64,000 nt of DNA from Enterobacter cloacae complex sp. R_G8 (GCF_024599795.1 NZ_CP102246.1:2976001-3040000), one strand, 5' to 3'; shown: positions 49,934 to 59,617, counted from the first letter of the stretch. Notes: a model not told the origin generated them from the sequence alone. Made by a program: numbers and translations.

Positions 49934-50830
49934 ATGAAACTGGAAGATATTGAAGTGTTTGTAGAAGCCGTCAAGGCGGGTAGCCTCGCCGGCGCCGCGC
50001 GTCGGCTCTCGATGAGCGCGATGGCAGCTTCACGCGCCCTGACGCATCTCGAAGCGGAGCTGGGGGTTCGGCTGGTACATCGGACCACGCGTTCTCTCTC
50101 GCCCACCAGCGACGGGGAGATTTTTCTCCCTCACGCGCAGGCGCTACTGGAAGATAAAAGCAACGCGCTTGCCGACCTGTTTCCCGACGGGACGCACCTT
50201 TCAGGACGCCTGCGCATTACCGCCTCAGCGGGATTTGGCCGAAAGATCGTGGCTCCCATGCTGACCCGGTTCATGCAGCAACATCCCGCCCTGCAGGTCG
50301 ATTTACTCGCGACCGACGAACAGGTTGATATTGTCGGCAAAGGCATTGACGTGGCGTTACGCATTGCGCCGCTGCGCGATAACCGGCTGGTTGCCCATCG
50401 CCTGTGCCATAACCCTCGCGACCTCTGCGCCAGCGCGGAGTATCTGGCTATAAACGGTTATCCCAAATCGTTTAACGATCTGGCGGCACACAGTTGTCTG
50501 ACCACATCTGACACGGTTCACTGGTCATTCGAACAGGGTGAACAGCGCTACAAACAGAGGGTAACGGGCCGATTCTCCGCGAACTCTGTTGAGGCCATTT
50601 TCGAAGCCTGCCTCGGCGGGATGGGCATCGCTAATTTGTCTCGCTGGTACGTCGAACCGGCGTTCAGAGAGGGTAAACTTGTACGCATCGTCCTGGAGGA
50701 TGCCCAGCCGGAATCGCTGGCAGTCTGGGCGGTTTACCCAACCTCGCGCCTGATCCCGGCAAAAGTACGAAAGTTTGTGGAAGCCCTGGAGGCCGAGCTG
50801 CTGCGTAATCCGCTTACGCAACAGACCTGA
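49934..50830 (+). CDS. LysR family transcriptional regulator
   Basis: The 298-residue protein has a LysR helix-turn-helix (IEVFVEAVKAGSLAGAARRLSMSAMAASRALTHLEAELG) and an effector domain from about residue 90. The LVHRTTRSLSPTSDG stretch is typical of the CrgA/AaeR branch. It is divergent from the MBL-fold and hydrolase genes with a gap of about 100 bases, so these are the likely targets. It ends 2 bases from the end of convergent malI. Confidence 0.9.
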   Translation: MKLEDIEVFVEAVKAGSLAGAARRLSMSAMAASRALTHLEAELGVRLVHRTTRSLSPTSDGEIFLPHAQALLEDKSNALADLFPDGTHLSGRLRITASAGFGRKIVAPMLTRFMQQHPALQVDLLATDEQVDIVGKGIDVALRIAPLRDNRLVAHRLCHNPRDLCASAEYLAINGYPKSFNDLAAHSCLTTSDTVHWSFEQGEQRYKQRVTGRFSANSVEAIFEACLGGMGIANLSRWYVEPAFREGKLVRIVLEDAQPESLAVWAVYPTSRLIPAKVRKFVEALEAELLRNPLTQQT

Positions 50831-50832
50831 AA

Positions 50833-51861
50833 TTATTTCACCGTCACTAACCGCGCCGCCACAATCTGGTGCCCGGCCTGCACCTCGGCGTTCTCAATGC
50901 GCTGCATGATCCTGTCCGCCAGCGTGTAACCCATCTCCCGCGCAGGGGTCGTGGCCCAGACAATGGGCAGATCGTCCAGCGCGTTCTCGCCAACGTCGGC
51001 AAATGCCCCTAACGCCACCTGATGGTCGAAGAAAGTTTCAACCCCGCCCTCGCCGCTCTGACGGCCGGCGCGGATCAGACCAAACCAGGCCCCCATCGCA
51101 ATCACATCGTTATAGCAAATCACGGCGCTTATCGTCGGACTGCTGCGTAGCAGCGCACCGATCGCTTCTGCGGCTTTTTTCTGACTGGATTCACACTCCA
51201 CCACCCACTCGCTGTGGAACGGTAAACCGTACTTGATCAGCGTCGCGCAATAACCGCCCACCCGTTCGGCGCGGGTCAACGACGAGCTTTTACCGCCGAG
51301 CCAGGCAATCCGCTGATGACCGCGACGAATAAGATGTTCGGTCAACATTTGTGCCGCCTGCATGTTGTCTGGTCTCAGGGTATCGGCTTCATCCAGATAA
51401 CTGGCACGCGACGCAAAGACCAGCGGCACACCTTTTGCGGCCGCACGTTCGCACAATTCACTGCTGACGCCCGACGCTCCGGCAACAATCACCCCATCGA
51501 CGCCCTGGGTGAGCAGCATGTCGAGCCGGGAAAGAAGCTGGTCCGCCTCGCGCCCACCGTGGAGCAGAAACACCATGCGTCCCTGCGCCTCCAGCGCTTC
51601 GGTTAACCCGGCGGTCAGTTCGGCGTAAAAGGGGGACGTCAGGTCACGAACAATCAAGCCAATCACCCCGCTTTGCCCGCCGCGCAGGGCCGATGCCTGG
51701 CGGTTACGCACAAAACCCAGTTGTTCAACCGCCTCGTTGACACGCTGACCGGTCGCAGGAGAGATGCGTCCTTTCCCGCTAAGGACCAGTGAAACGGTGC
51801 TGACGGAAACGCCAGCCGCAAGGGCAACATCGTTGATGGTGATCTTTTTCGCTACAGCCAT
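50833..51861 (-). CDS. malI: Maltose regulon repressor MalI
   Basis: The 342-residue LacI-family repressor has an N-terminal helix-turn-helix (ITINDVALAAGVSVSTVSLVLSGKGRIS) and a periplasmic-binding-type core; it matches E. coli MalI. It represses malXY and itself. The ATG at 51861 (MAVAKK) fits E. coli; the frame open to 51909 would run over the operator. Two operators and a CRP-like site lie in the divergent region to malX. Confidence 0.95.
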   Translation of the reverse strand: MAVAKKITINDVALAAGVSVSTVSLVLSGKGRISPATGQRVNEAVEQLGFVRNRQASALRGGQSGVIGLIVRDLTSPFYAELTAGLTEALEAQGRMVFLLHGGREADQLLSRLDMLLTQGVDGVIVAGASGVSSELCERAAAKGVPLVFASRASYLDEADTLRPDNMQAAQMLTEHLIRRGHQRIAWLGGKSSSLTRAERVGGYCATLIKYGLPFHSEWVVECESSQKKAAEAIGALLRSSPTISAVICYNDVIAMGAWFGLIRAGRQSGEGGVETFFDHQVALGAFADVGENALDDLPIVWATTPAREMGYTLADRIMQRIENAEVQAGHQIVAARLVTVK

Positions 51862-51891
51862 GTCTTGGCGTGACTCCCTGATAATGAGTTC

Positions 51892-51907
51892 GGTAAAACG
51901 TTTTATC
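51892..51907. promoter_or_regulatory. MalI operator, malI side
   Basis: GGTAAAACGTTTTATC is a 16-base palindrome with one mismatch to the malX-side operator. In E. coli MalI binds one such site at each of the two divergent promoters. Confidence 0.88.
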
Positions 51908-51945
51908 AATACGTTATCTTTATACTACCAGTGAAAGCCTGGGAA

Positions 51946-51961
51946 TGTGATTTAGCGCGCA
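51946..51961. promoter_or_regulatory. CRP-like site between malI and malX
   Basis: TGTGATTTAGCGCGCA has a perfect left arm (TGTGA) and a poor right arm (GCGCA in place of TCACA). E. coli malX and malI are CRP-dependent, which supports the call. Confidence 0.6.
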
Positions 51962-51970
51962 CTAAAGTTT

Positions 51971-51986
51971 GATAAAACGTTTTATC
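51971..51986. promoter_or_regulatory. MalI operator, malX side
   Basis: GATAAAACGTTTTATC is a perfect 16-base palindrome, the same as the E. coli MalI target. It lies 54 bases before the malX start. Confidence 0.93.
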
Positions 51987-52039
51987 TTCTCGCAGCATTG
52001 AAGCAGACAAACTGATTTTAACCATAAAGGAGTCGTTTT

Positions 52040-53632
52040 ATGACGGCGAAAACAGCACAAAAAATATCGCTGTGGGAGTTTTTCCAGCAACTGGGTAAAA
52101 CCTTTATGCTGCCCGTGGCGCTTCTCTCGTTCTGCGGGATCATGCTCGGGATCGGCAGCTCGCTCAGCAGTAAGGACGTCATCACGCTGATCCCGTTCCT
52201 CGGGACCCCTGTGCTGCAGGCGATCTTTATCTGGATGAGTAAGGTCGGCTCCTTTGCCTTCAGTTTCCTGCCCGTGATGTTCTGTATCGCCATCCCGCTG
52301 GGCCTGGCGCGTGAGAACAAAGGCGTGGCGGCGTTCGCCGGTTTTGTAGGCTACGCGGTGATGAACCTCGCGGTGAACTTCTGGCTGACCGCCAAAGGTA
52401 TTCTGCCCACGACCGATGCTGCGGTGCTGAAAGCCAATAACATTCAGAGCGTGATTGGCATTCAGTCCATCGACACCGGGATCCTCGGCGCGGTGATCGC
52501 GGGGGTCATTATCTGGATGCTGCACGAGCGTTTCCACAATATCCGCCTCCCCGATGCACTGGCATTTTTCGGCGGCACCCGCTTTGTGCCGATTATCACC
52601 CTCGTGGTCATGGGGCTGTTTGGTTTGATCATCCCGCTGATCTGGCCGGTCTTTGCGCTCGGTATCAACGGCATTGGCCGTATCATTAACGGCGCGGGCG
52701 ATTTTGGCCCGATGATCTTCGGTACTGGCGAACGTCTGCTGCTGCCGTTTGGCCTGCAGCATATTCTGGTGGCGCTGATTCGCTTCACCGAAGCAGGCGG
52801 TACCATGGAAGTGTGTGGCCATGATGTGAGCGGCGCGCTGACCATCTTCCAGGCGCAGCTGAGCTGCCCAACCACTCATGGCTTCTCTGAGAGTGCGACC
52901 CGCTTCCTGTCACAGGGCAAAATGCCAGCCTTCCTCGGCGGTCTGCCCGGCGCGGCGCTGGCGATGTACCACTGCGCCCGCCCGGAAAACCGTCATAAAA
53001 TCAAAGGACTGCTGATTTCCGGGGTGATCGCCTGCGTGGTCGGCGGTACGACTGAGCCCATCGAATTCCTGTTCCTGTTTGTCGCGCCCGTGCTGTATCT
53101 CATCCACGCTGTGCTGACCGGTCTGGGCTTTACCGTGATGGCGGTGCTGGGCGTCACCATCGGCAACACTGACGGCAACGTGATTGATTTCGTGGTGTTC
53201 GGCATCCTGCACGGTTTGTCCACCAAGTGGTATCTGGTGCCGGTCGTGGCGGCAATCTGGTTCGTGGTGTACTACGGGATCTTCCGCTTCGCCATCACCC
53301 GTTTTAACCTGAAAACGCCAGGCCGCGATGCCGAAACCGCCACCAGCGTTGAACAGGCGGTTGCCGGTACCGTGGGCAAGTCGGGCTATAACACCCCCGC
53401 AATTCTGGCGGCGCTGGGCGGTGCGGATAATATTACCTCTCTGGATAACTGCATTACCCGTCTGCGCCTGTCGGTGGCGGATATGTCGAAAGTGGATACC
53501 AACGCCCTGAAAGCCAACCGGGCAATCGGCGTGGTACAGTTGAATCAACACAATTTGCAGGTGGTTATCGGCCCGCAGGTGCAGTCGGTCAAAGATGAAC
53601 TGGCCACCCTGATGCGCACAGTCGAAGCCTGA
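52040..53632 (+). CDS. malX: PTS maltose/glucose-type EIICB component MalX
   Basis: The 530-residue protein has a membrane EIIC domain (about residues 1-430, ten helices, with GGTTEPIEFLF as the substrate motif) and a C-terminal EIIB domain with the phosphorylated Cys in DNCITRLRLSV. No EIIA is fused, as in E. coli MalX, which relies on Crr. It takes up and phosphorylates glucose or maltose; its natural substrate is not certain. It is repressed by MalI and followed by malY. Confidence 0.95.
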   Translation: MTAKTAQKISLWEFFQQLGKTFMLPVALLSFCGIMLGIGSSLSSKDVITLIPFLGTPVLQAIFIWMSKVGSFAFSFLPVMFCIAIPLGLARENKGVAAFAGFVGYAVMNLAVNFWLTAKGILPTTDAAVLKANNIQSVIGIQSIDTGILGAVIAGVIIWMLHERFHNIRLPDALAFFGGTRFVPIITLVVMGLFGLIIPLIWPVFALGINGIGRIINGAGDFGPMIFGTGERLLLPFGLQHILVALIRFTEAGGTMEVCGHDVSGALTIFQAQLSCPTTHGFSESATRFLSQGKMPAFLGGLPGAALAMYHCARPENRHKIKGLLISGVIACVVGGTTEPIEFLFLFVAPVLYLIHAVLTGLGFTVMAVLGVTIGNTDGNVIDFVVFGILHGLSTKWYLVPVVAAIWFVVYYGIFRFAITRFNLKTPGRDAETATSVEQAVAGTVGKSGYNTPAILAALGGADNITSLDNCITRLRLSVADMSKVDTNALKANRAIGVVQLNQHNLQVVIGPQVQSVKDELATLMRTVEA

Positions 53633-53638
53633 TGCCTC

Positions 53639-53661
53639 CCCCCTCACGCTGAGGGGGTTTT
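53639..53661 (+). terminator. Hairpin between malX and malY
   Basis: CCCCCTC and GAGGGGG pair around a 5-base loop, followed by only four T. It could lower malY expression relative to malX rather than stop transcription fully. Confidence 0.6.
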
Positions 53662-53679
53662 ACTTTAAGGACGTACGTC

Positions 53680-54852
53680 ATGTTTGATTTCTCGACCGTT
53701 GTCGATCGCCACGGCACCTGGTGTACACAGTGGGATTATGTTGCTGACCGTTTTGGTACCGCCGACCTGCTGCCCTTTACGATCTCGGATATGGATTTCG
53801 CCACCGCCCCCTGCATTATCGAGGCACTACATCAACGTATTGATCATGGCGTGTTTGGCTACAGCCGCTGGAAAAACGATGAGTTCCTGGCCGCAGTGTC
53901 GCACTGGTTCCGGCAACGTTTTAACAGCCGGATTGATACTGAAACCGTCGTTTATGGCCCTTCCGTTATCTACATGGTCTCTGAACTGATTCGCCTGTGG
54001 TCGATGCCGGGAGACGGTGTGGTGGTGCATACCCCGGCTTACGACGCGTTTTATAAAGCCATTGAAGGCAATGCGCGTCACGTGGTGCCGGTTGCCATGG
54101 AAAAACAGGCGACGGGATGGCAGGGAAATATGGCCGCGCTTGAGGCCGCCCTGGCGAAACCGGAAAACAAAATACTGCTGCTGTGCAGCCCGCAAAACCC
54201 GACCGGTAAGGTCTGGACGCGGGAGGAGCTGACGCACATGGCCGAGCTGTGCGCGCGTTATAACGTGGCGGTGATCAGCGATGAAATTCATATGGACATG
54301 GTCTGGGGAGATCATCGCCACACGCCATGGAATACGGTGGCTCGCGGCAAATGGGCGCTTCTGACCTCGGGCTCGAAGAGCTTTAACATCCCGGCGCTTA
54401 CCGGCTCATATGGGTTGATAGGCGATGAAGAGAGCCGCAATGCGTATCTGGGCGCGCTAAAAGGCCGTGATGGTCTTTCCTCCCCCTCCGTGCTGGCACT
54501 GACGGCCCATATTGCCGCCTATCAGCAGGGTGAGCCATGGCTTGCCGCGCTGCGCGAGTATCTGGAAGAGAACCTGAAATTTATCGCACGTGAAATGAAC
54601 AGCGCTTTTCCGACACTCAACTGGACGCCTCCCGAGGCGACCTATCTCGCCTGGATTGACCTGCGCCCGCTAAACATTGACGATCGCGCCCTGCAAAAGG
54701 TGCTGATTGAGCAACAGAAAGTCGCCATTATGCCGGGATATACCTACGGAAACGAAGGCAATGGTTTCATCCGCCTGAATGCTGGCTGCCCGCACAGCAA
54801 GCTGGAACAAGGGGTCCAGCGGCTGATTGCGGGTATCAACACGCTCCTGTAG
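53680..54852 (+). CDS. malY: Cystathionine beta-lyase / MalT-modulating protein MalY
   Basis: The 390-residue PLP enzyme is of the MalY/PatB type, with the PLP lysine in SGSKSFNIPAL and SPQNPTGKVWTREEL, YNVAVISDEIHMD and LNAGCPHSK motifs. It matches E. coli MalY. It has C-S lyase activity and also binds and inhibits MalT, the maltose activator. It follows malX with a hairpin between. Confidence 0.95.
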   Translation: MFDFSTVVDRHGTWCTQWDYVADRFGTADLLPFTISDMDFATAPCIIEALHQRIDHGVFGYSRWKNDEFLAAVSHWFRQRFNSRIDTETVVYGPSVIYMVSELIRLWSMPGDGVVVHTPAYDAFYKAIEGNARHVVPVAMEKQATGWQGNMAALEAALAKPENKILLLCSPQNPTGKVWTREELTHMAELCARYNVAVISDEIHMDMVWGDHRHTPWNTVARGKWALLTSGSKSFNIPALTGSYGLIGDEESRNAYLGALKGRDGLSSPSVLALTAHIAAYQQGEPWLAALREYLEENLKFIAREMNSAFPTLNWTPPEATYLAWIDLRPLNIDDRALQKVLIEQQKVAIMPGYTYGNEGNGFIRLNAGCPHSKLEQGVQRLIAGINTLL

Positions 54853-54948
54853 TTTGTTTGCGCAACGGAATATTCCCTTGCGCAAATAGCTTTTTACCTC
54901 GTTTTGTTTTTATAATGTGGCGCACTTTAACCAGAAAAGAGTGCGACC

Positions 54949-55950
54949 ATGATTGATACACGCCTGCCTTTAACAGATATTCATCGTCACCTTGACGGTA
55001 ACATTCGTGCCCAAACCATCCTCGATCTTGGCCGCCAGTATAATTTAACGCTTCCTGCTCAATCGCTTGAAACCCTGATCCCGCACGTTCAGGTCACCTC
55101 TAATGAACCGGACCTGGTCAGTTTTTTGAGCAAACTCGACTGGGGTGTAAAGATGCTGGCCACGCTGGATGCCTGTCGCCGTGTCGCCTTTGAGAACATC
55201 GAAGATGCCGCCCGTAATGGCCTGCATTATGTCGAACTGCGCTTCTCGCCAGGCTATATGGCGATGACCCACAGTCTGCCGGTTGCAGGCGTGGTTGAAG
55301 CTGTGATTGAAGGTGTCCGTGAAGGGTGTAAAACCTTCGATGTGCAGGCCCGTCTGATTGGCATCATGAGCCGTACCTTCGGCGAAGCGGCCTGTCTGCA
55401 GGAGCTGGAAGCGCTGCTGGCGCATCGTGACGCAATCACCGCAGTCGACCTGGCCGGGGATGAACTGGGCTTCCCGGGCAGCCTGTTCCTCTCTCATTTC
55501 AACCGCGCACGTGATGCTGGCTGGCATGTTACCGTTCATGCGGGTGAAGCGGCGGGTCCGGAAAGCATCTGGCAGGCCATCCGTGAACTGGGTGCCGAGC
55601 GTATCGGCCACGGTGTGAAAGCGGTGGAAGATCGCGCCCTGATGGATTTCCTCGCTGAGCAACGTATCGGCATTGAATCCTGTCTGACGTCAAATATTCA
55701 GACCAGCACCGTGTCCGCACTGGATAAGCATCCGCTGAAAACCTTCCTCGAACACGGCGTGCTGGCCTCGCTGAACACGGACGATCCGGCGGTACAGGGC
55801 GTGGACATAATCCACGAGTATACGGTCGCTGCACCACAGGCGGGCCTGAGCCGCGAGCAGATCCGACAGGCGCAGATGAATGGGCTGGAGATGGCGTTCC
55901 TCACGCCGGAAGAGAAGCAGGCGCTTCGGGATAAGGTGGCAAACGCGTAA
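54949..55950 (+). CDS. add: Adenosine deaminase
   Basis: The 333-residue enzyme has the zinc motif [10 protein letters not shown], the catalytic Glu and His in [20 protein letters not shown], and the zinc Asp in [10 protein letters not shown]. It matches E. coli Add. It turns adenosine and deoxyadenosine into inosine and deoxyinosine in purine salvage. It is a single gene with an upstream -10-like TATAAT and ends at a REP element. Confidence 0.97.
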   Translation: MIDTRLPLTDIHRHLDGNIRAQTILDLGRQYNLTLPAQSLETLIPHVQVTSNEPDLVSFLSKLDWGVKMLATLDACRRVAFENIEDAARNGLHYVELRFSPGYMAMTHSLPVAGVVEAVIEGVREGCKTFDVQARLIGIMSRTFGEAACLQELEALLAHRDAITAVDLAGDELGFPGSLFLSHFNRARDAGWHVTVHAGEAAGPESIWQAIRELGAERIGHGVKAVEDRALMDFLAEQRIGIESCLTSNIQTSTVSALDKHPLKTFLEHGVLASLNTDDPAVQGVDIIHEYTVAAPQAGLSREQIRQAQMNGLEMAFLTPEEKQALRDKVANA

Positions 55951-55957
55951 CCCCTTT

Positions 55958-55989
55958 GCCGGGTGGCGGCTACGCCCGACCCGGCCTAC
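55958..55989. repeat. REP element between add and ydgJ
   Basis: GCCGGGTGGCGGCTACGCCC followed by GACCCGGCCTAC is one REP unit. It sits between two convergent genes, five bases before the ydgJ stop. Confidence 0.85.
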
Positions 55990-55994
55990 TAAAC

Positions 55995-57035
55995 TTATGC
56001 CAGACAGAGCGTGGCGCGATGTTTGGCAGATTCAATGCCCAGTTCGATCAGCTCCATGATCTGAATCGCCTGGCTGGCTGGTACCGGGTTTTCACCCGTG
56101 CCGTTCAGCGCATCACGCACGGCCGCATAATATGCCGGGTAGTTCCCCGGGATCGTCAGCAAGGTTTCTTCCACCAGCGTCTCCCCCTCCACTTTGGTCA
56201 CCACCCCGTCGCGCATATCATATCCCCAGTCTTCCTGTGGCAGACGCTCGCCGTTTTTCAGACGCTCTTCCTGCGGATCGAGACCAAACTTCACGTAACT
56301 GCCGCGCGTGCCGTGAAGGATATAACGGGCCGATTCCGCAGCCGCGACCATCGTTCCGTGCAGCACTATCCGGCGCTGCGGGTAGCTCAGAACGGCATGA
56401 AAATAATCGGTTGTTTGTGCGCCGGGTCTGAGCTGAGCCAGGTCAACCGTCATGCTTACCGGCAGGCCAAACAGATTCACGGCCTGGTCGAGCAGATGCG
56501 GGGCTAAATCGTACCAGATGCCGCTGCCTGGCCCGGCCTGTTCACGCCAGCGGTTTCGCACCTGCGGCCGGAAACGGTCAAAGTGCGATTCAAAAAAGGT
56601 TATTTCCCCGAGCGTTCCCTCGCTGAGCAGCGCTTTTACCGTCAGAAAATCGCTGTCCCAGCGGCGGTTATGAAACACCGACAGCAGTCTGCCAAGGCTT
56701 TTCGCCAGCGCGTCCAGCTCGCGTGCCTGAGACAACGTCACGGTAAAGGGTTTATCCACCACCACGTGCTTACCGGCTTCCAGCGCAGCCTTCGCCAGCG
56801 GGAAATGCGTGTCGTTCGGCGTGGGGATCACAATTAAATCAATATTCGGATCATTGAAAAGGTGCTTAGGCTCAGAGACAACCGGCACGCCAGGCCAGTC
56901 GGCATGTACTTTAGTCGCATCACTGCTTGAAACGGCCGCCAGCGCCATTCCAGGCGTGCCGGCAATTAACGGCGCATGGAATGTTTTGCTCGCATAGCCG
57001 AAACCAATAAGTCCGACACGGATGCTATCACTCAT
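55995..57035 (-). CDS. ydgJ: Gfo/Idh/MocA family oxidoreductase YdgJ
   Basis: The 346-residue protein has an N-terminal Rossmann fold (VGLIGFGYASKTFHAPLI) and the EKP-type dinucleotide motif in the form KHVVVDKPFTVT. It matches E. coli YdgJ. The family oxidises or reduces sugars and inositols with NAD(P); the substrate is unknown. The ATG at 57035 has a GGAGAGGG ribosome site. It is divergent from blr. Confidence 0.94.
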   Translation of the reverse strand: MSDSIRVGLIGFGYASKTFHAPLIAGTPGMALAAVSSSDATKVHADWPGVPVVSEPKHLFNDPNIDLIVIPTPNDTHFPLAKAALEAGKHVVVDKPFTVTLSQARELDALAKSLGRLLSVFHNRRWDSDFLTVKALLSEGTLGEITFFESHFDRFRPQVRNRWREQAGPGSGIWYDLAPHLLDQAVNLFGLPVSMTVDLAQLRPGAQTTDYFHAVLSYPQRRIVLHGTMVAAAESARYILHGTRGSYVKFGLDPQEERLKNGERLPQEDWGYDMRDGVVTKVEGETLVEETLLTIPGNYPAYYAAVRDALNGTGENPVPASQAIQIMELIELGIESAKHRATLCLA

Positions 57036-57178
57036 AATACTGCCCTCTCCTGTGATGTTCTTATTTCACACTGGCTAACCTGGCTTCATAACACATTAAG
57101 CATGTGCCATATGACTTAAAATAGCATCCTGCACCGGTTGTTTTTGTTACATGGGTTTAACCCTCTGATTGCGTTTAA

Positions 57179-57191
57179 GGGAACCGTTCCC
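57179..57191. promoter_or_regulatory. Perfect short palindrome between ydgJ and blr
   Basis: GGGAACCGTTCCC is a perfect 6+1+6 inverted repeat, 144 bases upstream of the ydgJ start. It could be a repressor operator; no regulator is known. Confidence 0.3.
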
Positions 57192-57266
57192 AAACCACTT
57201 GCTGTCAACCAACTGTCGCTGTAACATTTGCAACCGGTATTTATGGATAAATTACAAGCACGAATT

Positions 57267-57404
57267 ATGACGTCAATTATTAATCGAATCATTGAATTAG
57301 CGGGATGGATTGTTCTTGGGGTATCGGTCATTTTGCTCGGCGTTGCCAGCCATATCGATAACTACCAACCGCCGGAGCCTGTCACTGTCGCGCAACCTAA
57401 GTAA
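57267..57404 (+). CDS. blr: Small divisome membrane protein Blr
   Basis: This 45-residue one-helix protein matches E. coli Blr: INRIIELAGWIVLGVSVILL continues into GVASHIDNYQPPE, almost unchanged. It sits between ydgJ and cnu as in E. coli. Blr joins the divisome and affects beta-lactam tolerance. The start is uncertain: ATG 57267 adds four residues before the E. coli start, and an in-frame ATG at 57243 adds eight more; neither has a strong ribosome site. Confidence 0.9.
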   Translation: MTSIINRIIELAGWIVLGVSVILLGVASHIDNYQPPEPVTVAQPK

Positions 57405-57483
57405 CCGGTTACGGCAATAAAGAGTGACACAATATGTCAGTTACGTATTGCCAGTCCTGGTGAACACGGTTAACCTTCTCTTC

Positions 57484-57503
57484 CAGGCATCATCTGATGC
57501 CTG
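57484..57503. terminator. Hairpin between blr and cnu
   Basis: CAGGCATCA and TGATGCCTG are perfect inverted copies around TC, giving an 8-9 bp stem. A weak T-rich stretch follows (AATCTTTC). Confidence 0.45.
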
Positions 57504-57637
57504 AATCTTTCAGCAAAGAAAACTCCTAATTTAGTCGCGTTACCTGAGTGGGCAGTTTACGTCTTTATTAATCCGTTTATTATTCAAACGAATTACCTTT
57601 ACGGGTATGACTCACTTTTATATGGAAACTTATTAAT

Positions 57638-57853
57638 ATGACAGTTCAGGACTATTTATTAAAATTTCGTAAGATCAATTCCCTTGAGAGCCTGGAAAAA
57701 CTGTTTGACCACCTGAACTACACGCTGTCGGATAATCAGGACATCATCAATATGTATCGTGCTGCGGACCATCGCCGTGCGGAGCTGGTTTCCGGCGGGC
57801 GTTTGTTTAACGTCGGCGAAGTGCCCAAATCCGTATGGCGTTACGTTTTATAA
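57638..57853 (+). CDS. cnu: H-NS/StpA co-regulator Cnu (YdgT)
   Basis: The 71-residue protein belongs to the Hha/YmoA family and matches E. coli Cnu nearly throughout ([13 protein letters not shown]...[23 protein letters not shown] core, with [15 protein letters not shown] here). It pairs with H-NS or StpA to silence horizontally gained genes, and it binds an oriC sequence. It is the last gene before ydgK. Confidence 0.95.
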   Translation: MTVQDYLLKFRKINSLESLEKLFDHLNYTLSDNQDIINMYRAADHRRAELVSGGRLFNVGEVPKSVWRYVL

Positions 57854-57940
57854 GAAAGTAGCCATCCGCGCGAAATGTTATATACTCTCCGCCCTGCAAA
57901 CTGGCTGTACAACATTTCGCGCAGATTTATGGGAGAGTTC

Positions 57941-58381
57941 ATGACCGCAACGCCTGGAGAAAGAATTGGAGGCTGGTTAATCGCCCCACTGGCATGGCTG
58001 CTGGTTGCATTATTAAGCGCCTCACTTGCGCTGCTGCTTTATACCACCGCGCTGGTTACCCCTCATGCAATCCAGACCCTGATGTCGCAAAGTATGCTGA
58101 ATATTACCCTGTGGTTCGTGTCGTTCGTCTTCGCGATCGCAATGTGGTACTACACGCTGTGGCTGACCATTGCGTTCTTTAAACGTCGCAAGAGTGTGCC
58201 GAAGCACTACATAATCTGGCTGCTGGTTTCCGTGCTGCTGGCGGTGAAAGCCTTTGCTTTTTCACCGGTTTCGGATGCCCTGGCCGTTCGTCAGCTGCTT
58301 TTCCCGTTACTGGCTGCAGCGCTTCTGGTGCCGTATTTCAAGCGTTCGACGCGGGTGAAGAACACCTTCGTGAACCCGTAA
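57941..58381 (+). CDS. ydgK: DUF2569 inner-membrane protein YdgK
   Basis: The 146-residue protein has four membrane helices and matches E. coli YdgK (MTATPGERIGGWLIAPLAWL; FFKRRKSVPKHYIIWLL). No function is fixed. ATG 57941 has a GGGAGAG ribosome site; the frame is open to 57875. It lies just ahead of the rsx operon, separated by a probable terminator. Confidence 0.92.
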   Translation: MTATPGERIGGWLIAPLAWLLVALLSASLALLLYTTALVTPHAIQTLMSQSMLNITLWFVSFVFAIAMWYYTLWLTIAFFKRRKSVPKHYIIWLLVSVLLAVKAFAFSPVSDALAVRQLLFPLLAAALLVPYFKRSTRVKNTFVNP

Positions 58382-58402
58382 TAACCTTACAGTTAACCTG
58401 TT

Positions 58403-58442
58403 GTCGCCTGTTGTGGTTTATCCGATAATAGGCGGCTTTTTT
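58403..58442 (+). terminator. Probable terminator between ydgK and rsxA
   Basis: GTCGCCT and AGGCGGC pair (one G-U) over a long loop, followed by six T. It ends 15 bases before the rsxA start. Confidence 0.6.
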
Positions 58443-58457
58443 ATTTCAGGCTGAATA

Positions 58458-59039
58458 ATGACCGATTACTTACTGCTCTTTGTCGGCACTGTGCTGGTTA
58501 ACAACTTCGTTCTGGTGAAGTTCCTTGGCCTGTGTCCGTTTATGGGCGTGTCCAAAAAGCTGGAAACGGCAATGGGCATGGGGCTGGCGACAACCTTCGT
58601 CATGACGCTGGCGTCCATCTGCGCATGGTTGATTGATACCTGGATCCTCATCCCGCTGGGTTTAGTCTATCTCCGTACGCTGGCCTTTATTCTGGTCATT
58701 GCCGTTGTGGTGCAATTTACCGAAATGGTGGTGCGCAAAACCAGCCCGGCACTCTATCGCCTGCTGGGTATCTTCCTGCCATTGATCACCACCAACTGTG
58801 CCGTTCTCGGCGTGGCGCTTCTGAACATTAATCTCGGGCACAATTTCATGCAGTCGGCGCTGTACGGTTTTTCCGCCGCCGTCGGTTTCTCGCTGGTGAT
58901 GGTGCTGTTTGCCTCTATTCGTGAGCGCCTCGCCGCAGCGGATATCCCTGCGCCATTCCGCGGTAACGCGATTGCGCTGGTGACCGCAGGTTTAATGTCT
59001 CTGGCCTTTATGGGCTTTAGTGGTCTGGTGAAGTTGTAA
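58458..59039 (+). CDS. rsxA: Electron transport complex subunit RsxA
   Basis: The 193-residue protein has six membrane helices and matches E. coli RsxA (homolog of RnfA). The conserved [20 protein letters not shown] and [12 protein letters not shown] segments hold the cluster cysteines found in the RnfA/RnfE pair. With the other subunits it drives electrons to keep SoxR reduced. First gene of rsxABCDGE; its stop overlaps the rsxB start (TAATG). Confidence 0.96.
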   Translation: MTDYLLLFVGTVLVNNFVLVKFLGLCPFMGVSKKLETAMGMGLATTFVMTLASICAWLIDTWILIPLGLVYLRTLAFILVIAVVVQFTEMVVRKTSPALYRLLGIFLPLITTNCAVLGVALLNINLGHNFMQSALYGFSAAVGFSLVMVLFASIRERLAAADIPAPFRGNAIALVTAGLMSLAFMGFSGLVKL

Positions 59040-59617
59040 TGAATACCATCTGGATAGCCATCGCCTCCATCAGCGTGCTGGGGTTGGTGTTTGGCCTTAT
59101 TCTGGGTTACGCCTCCCGCCGTTTCGCGGTAGAGGACGATCCTGTTGTTGAAAAAATTGATGAGCTTTTGCCGCAAAGCCAGTGTGGGCAGTGCGGTTAC
59201 CCTGGCTGTCGCCCCTATGCAGAAGCCGTGGGTGTTCAGGGTGAGAAAATTAACCGCTGTGCGCCCGGTGGTGAAGCGGTAATGCTGAAAATTGCGGCCC
59301 TGCTTAACGTTGATCCGCAGCCGGTTGATGGCGATGCGGATGTGCAGGAGCCCGTGCGTGCCCTTGCCGTAATCGACGAAGCGAACTGCATTGGCTGCAC
59401 CAAATGTATTCAGGCGTGCCCTGTCGATGCCATTGTTGGCGCAACCCGCGCCATGCACACCGTCGTGGCGGATCTGTGCACCGGCTGTAACCTCTGCGTG
59501 GCGCCCTGCCCGACGCAATGTATCGAGTTGCGCCCGGTTGAAACGACTACCGAAAGCTGGAAGTGGGACCTTCAAACCATTCCGGTTCGCAACATTCCTG
59601 TGGAACAACATGCTTAA
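59039..59617 (+). CDS. rsxB: Electron transport complex subunit RsxB
   Basis: The 192-residue protein has one N-terminal helix, a [13 protein letters not shown] cluster motif near residue 50, and two [4Fe-4S] ferredoxin motifs ([12 protein letters not shown] and [12 protein letters not shown]). It matches E. coli RsxB. It passes electrons within the complex. It overlaps rsxC by 8 bases. Confidence 0.96.
   Translation: MNTIWIAIASISVLGLVFGLILGYASRRFAVEDDPVVEKIDELLPQSQCGQCGYPGCRPYAEAVGVQGEKINRCAPGGEAVMLKIAALLNVDPQPVDGDADVQEPVRALAVIDEANCIGCTKCIQACPVDAIVGATRAMHTVVADLCTGCNLCVAPCPTQCIELRPVETTTESWKWDLQTIPVRNIPVEQHA

Noticed and set aside
51962..52879. A 305-codon minus-strand frame over malX
   Set aside because: It is antisense to the conserved malX membrane domain and has shadow composition (many His, Gln, Asp, Arg).
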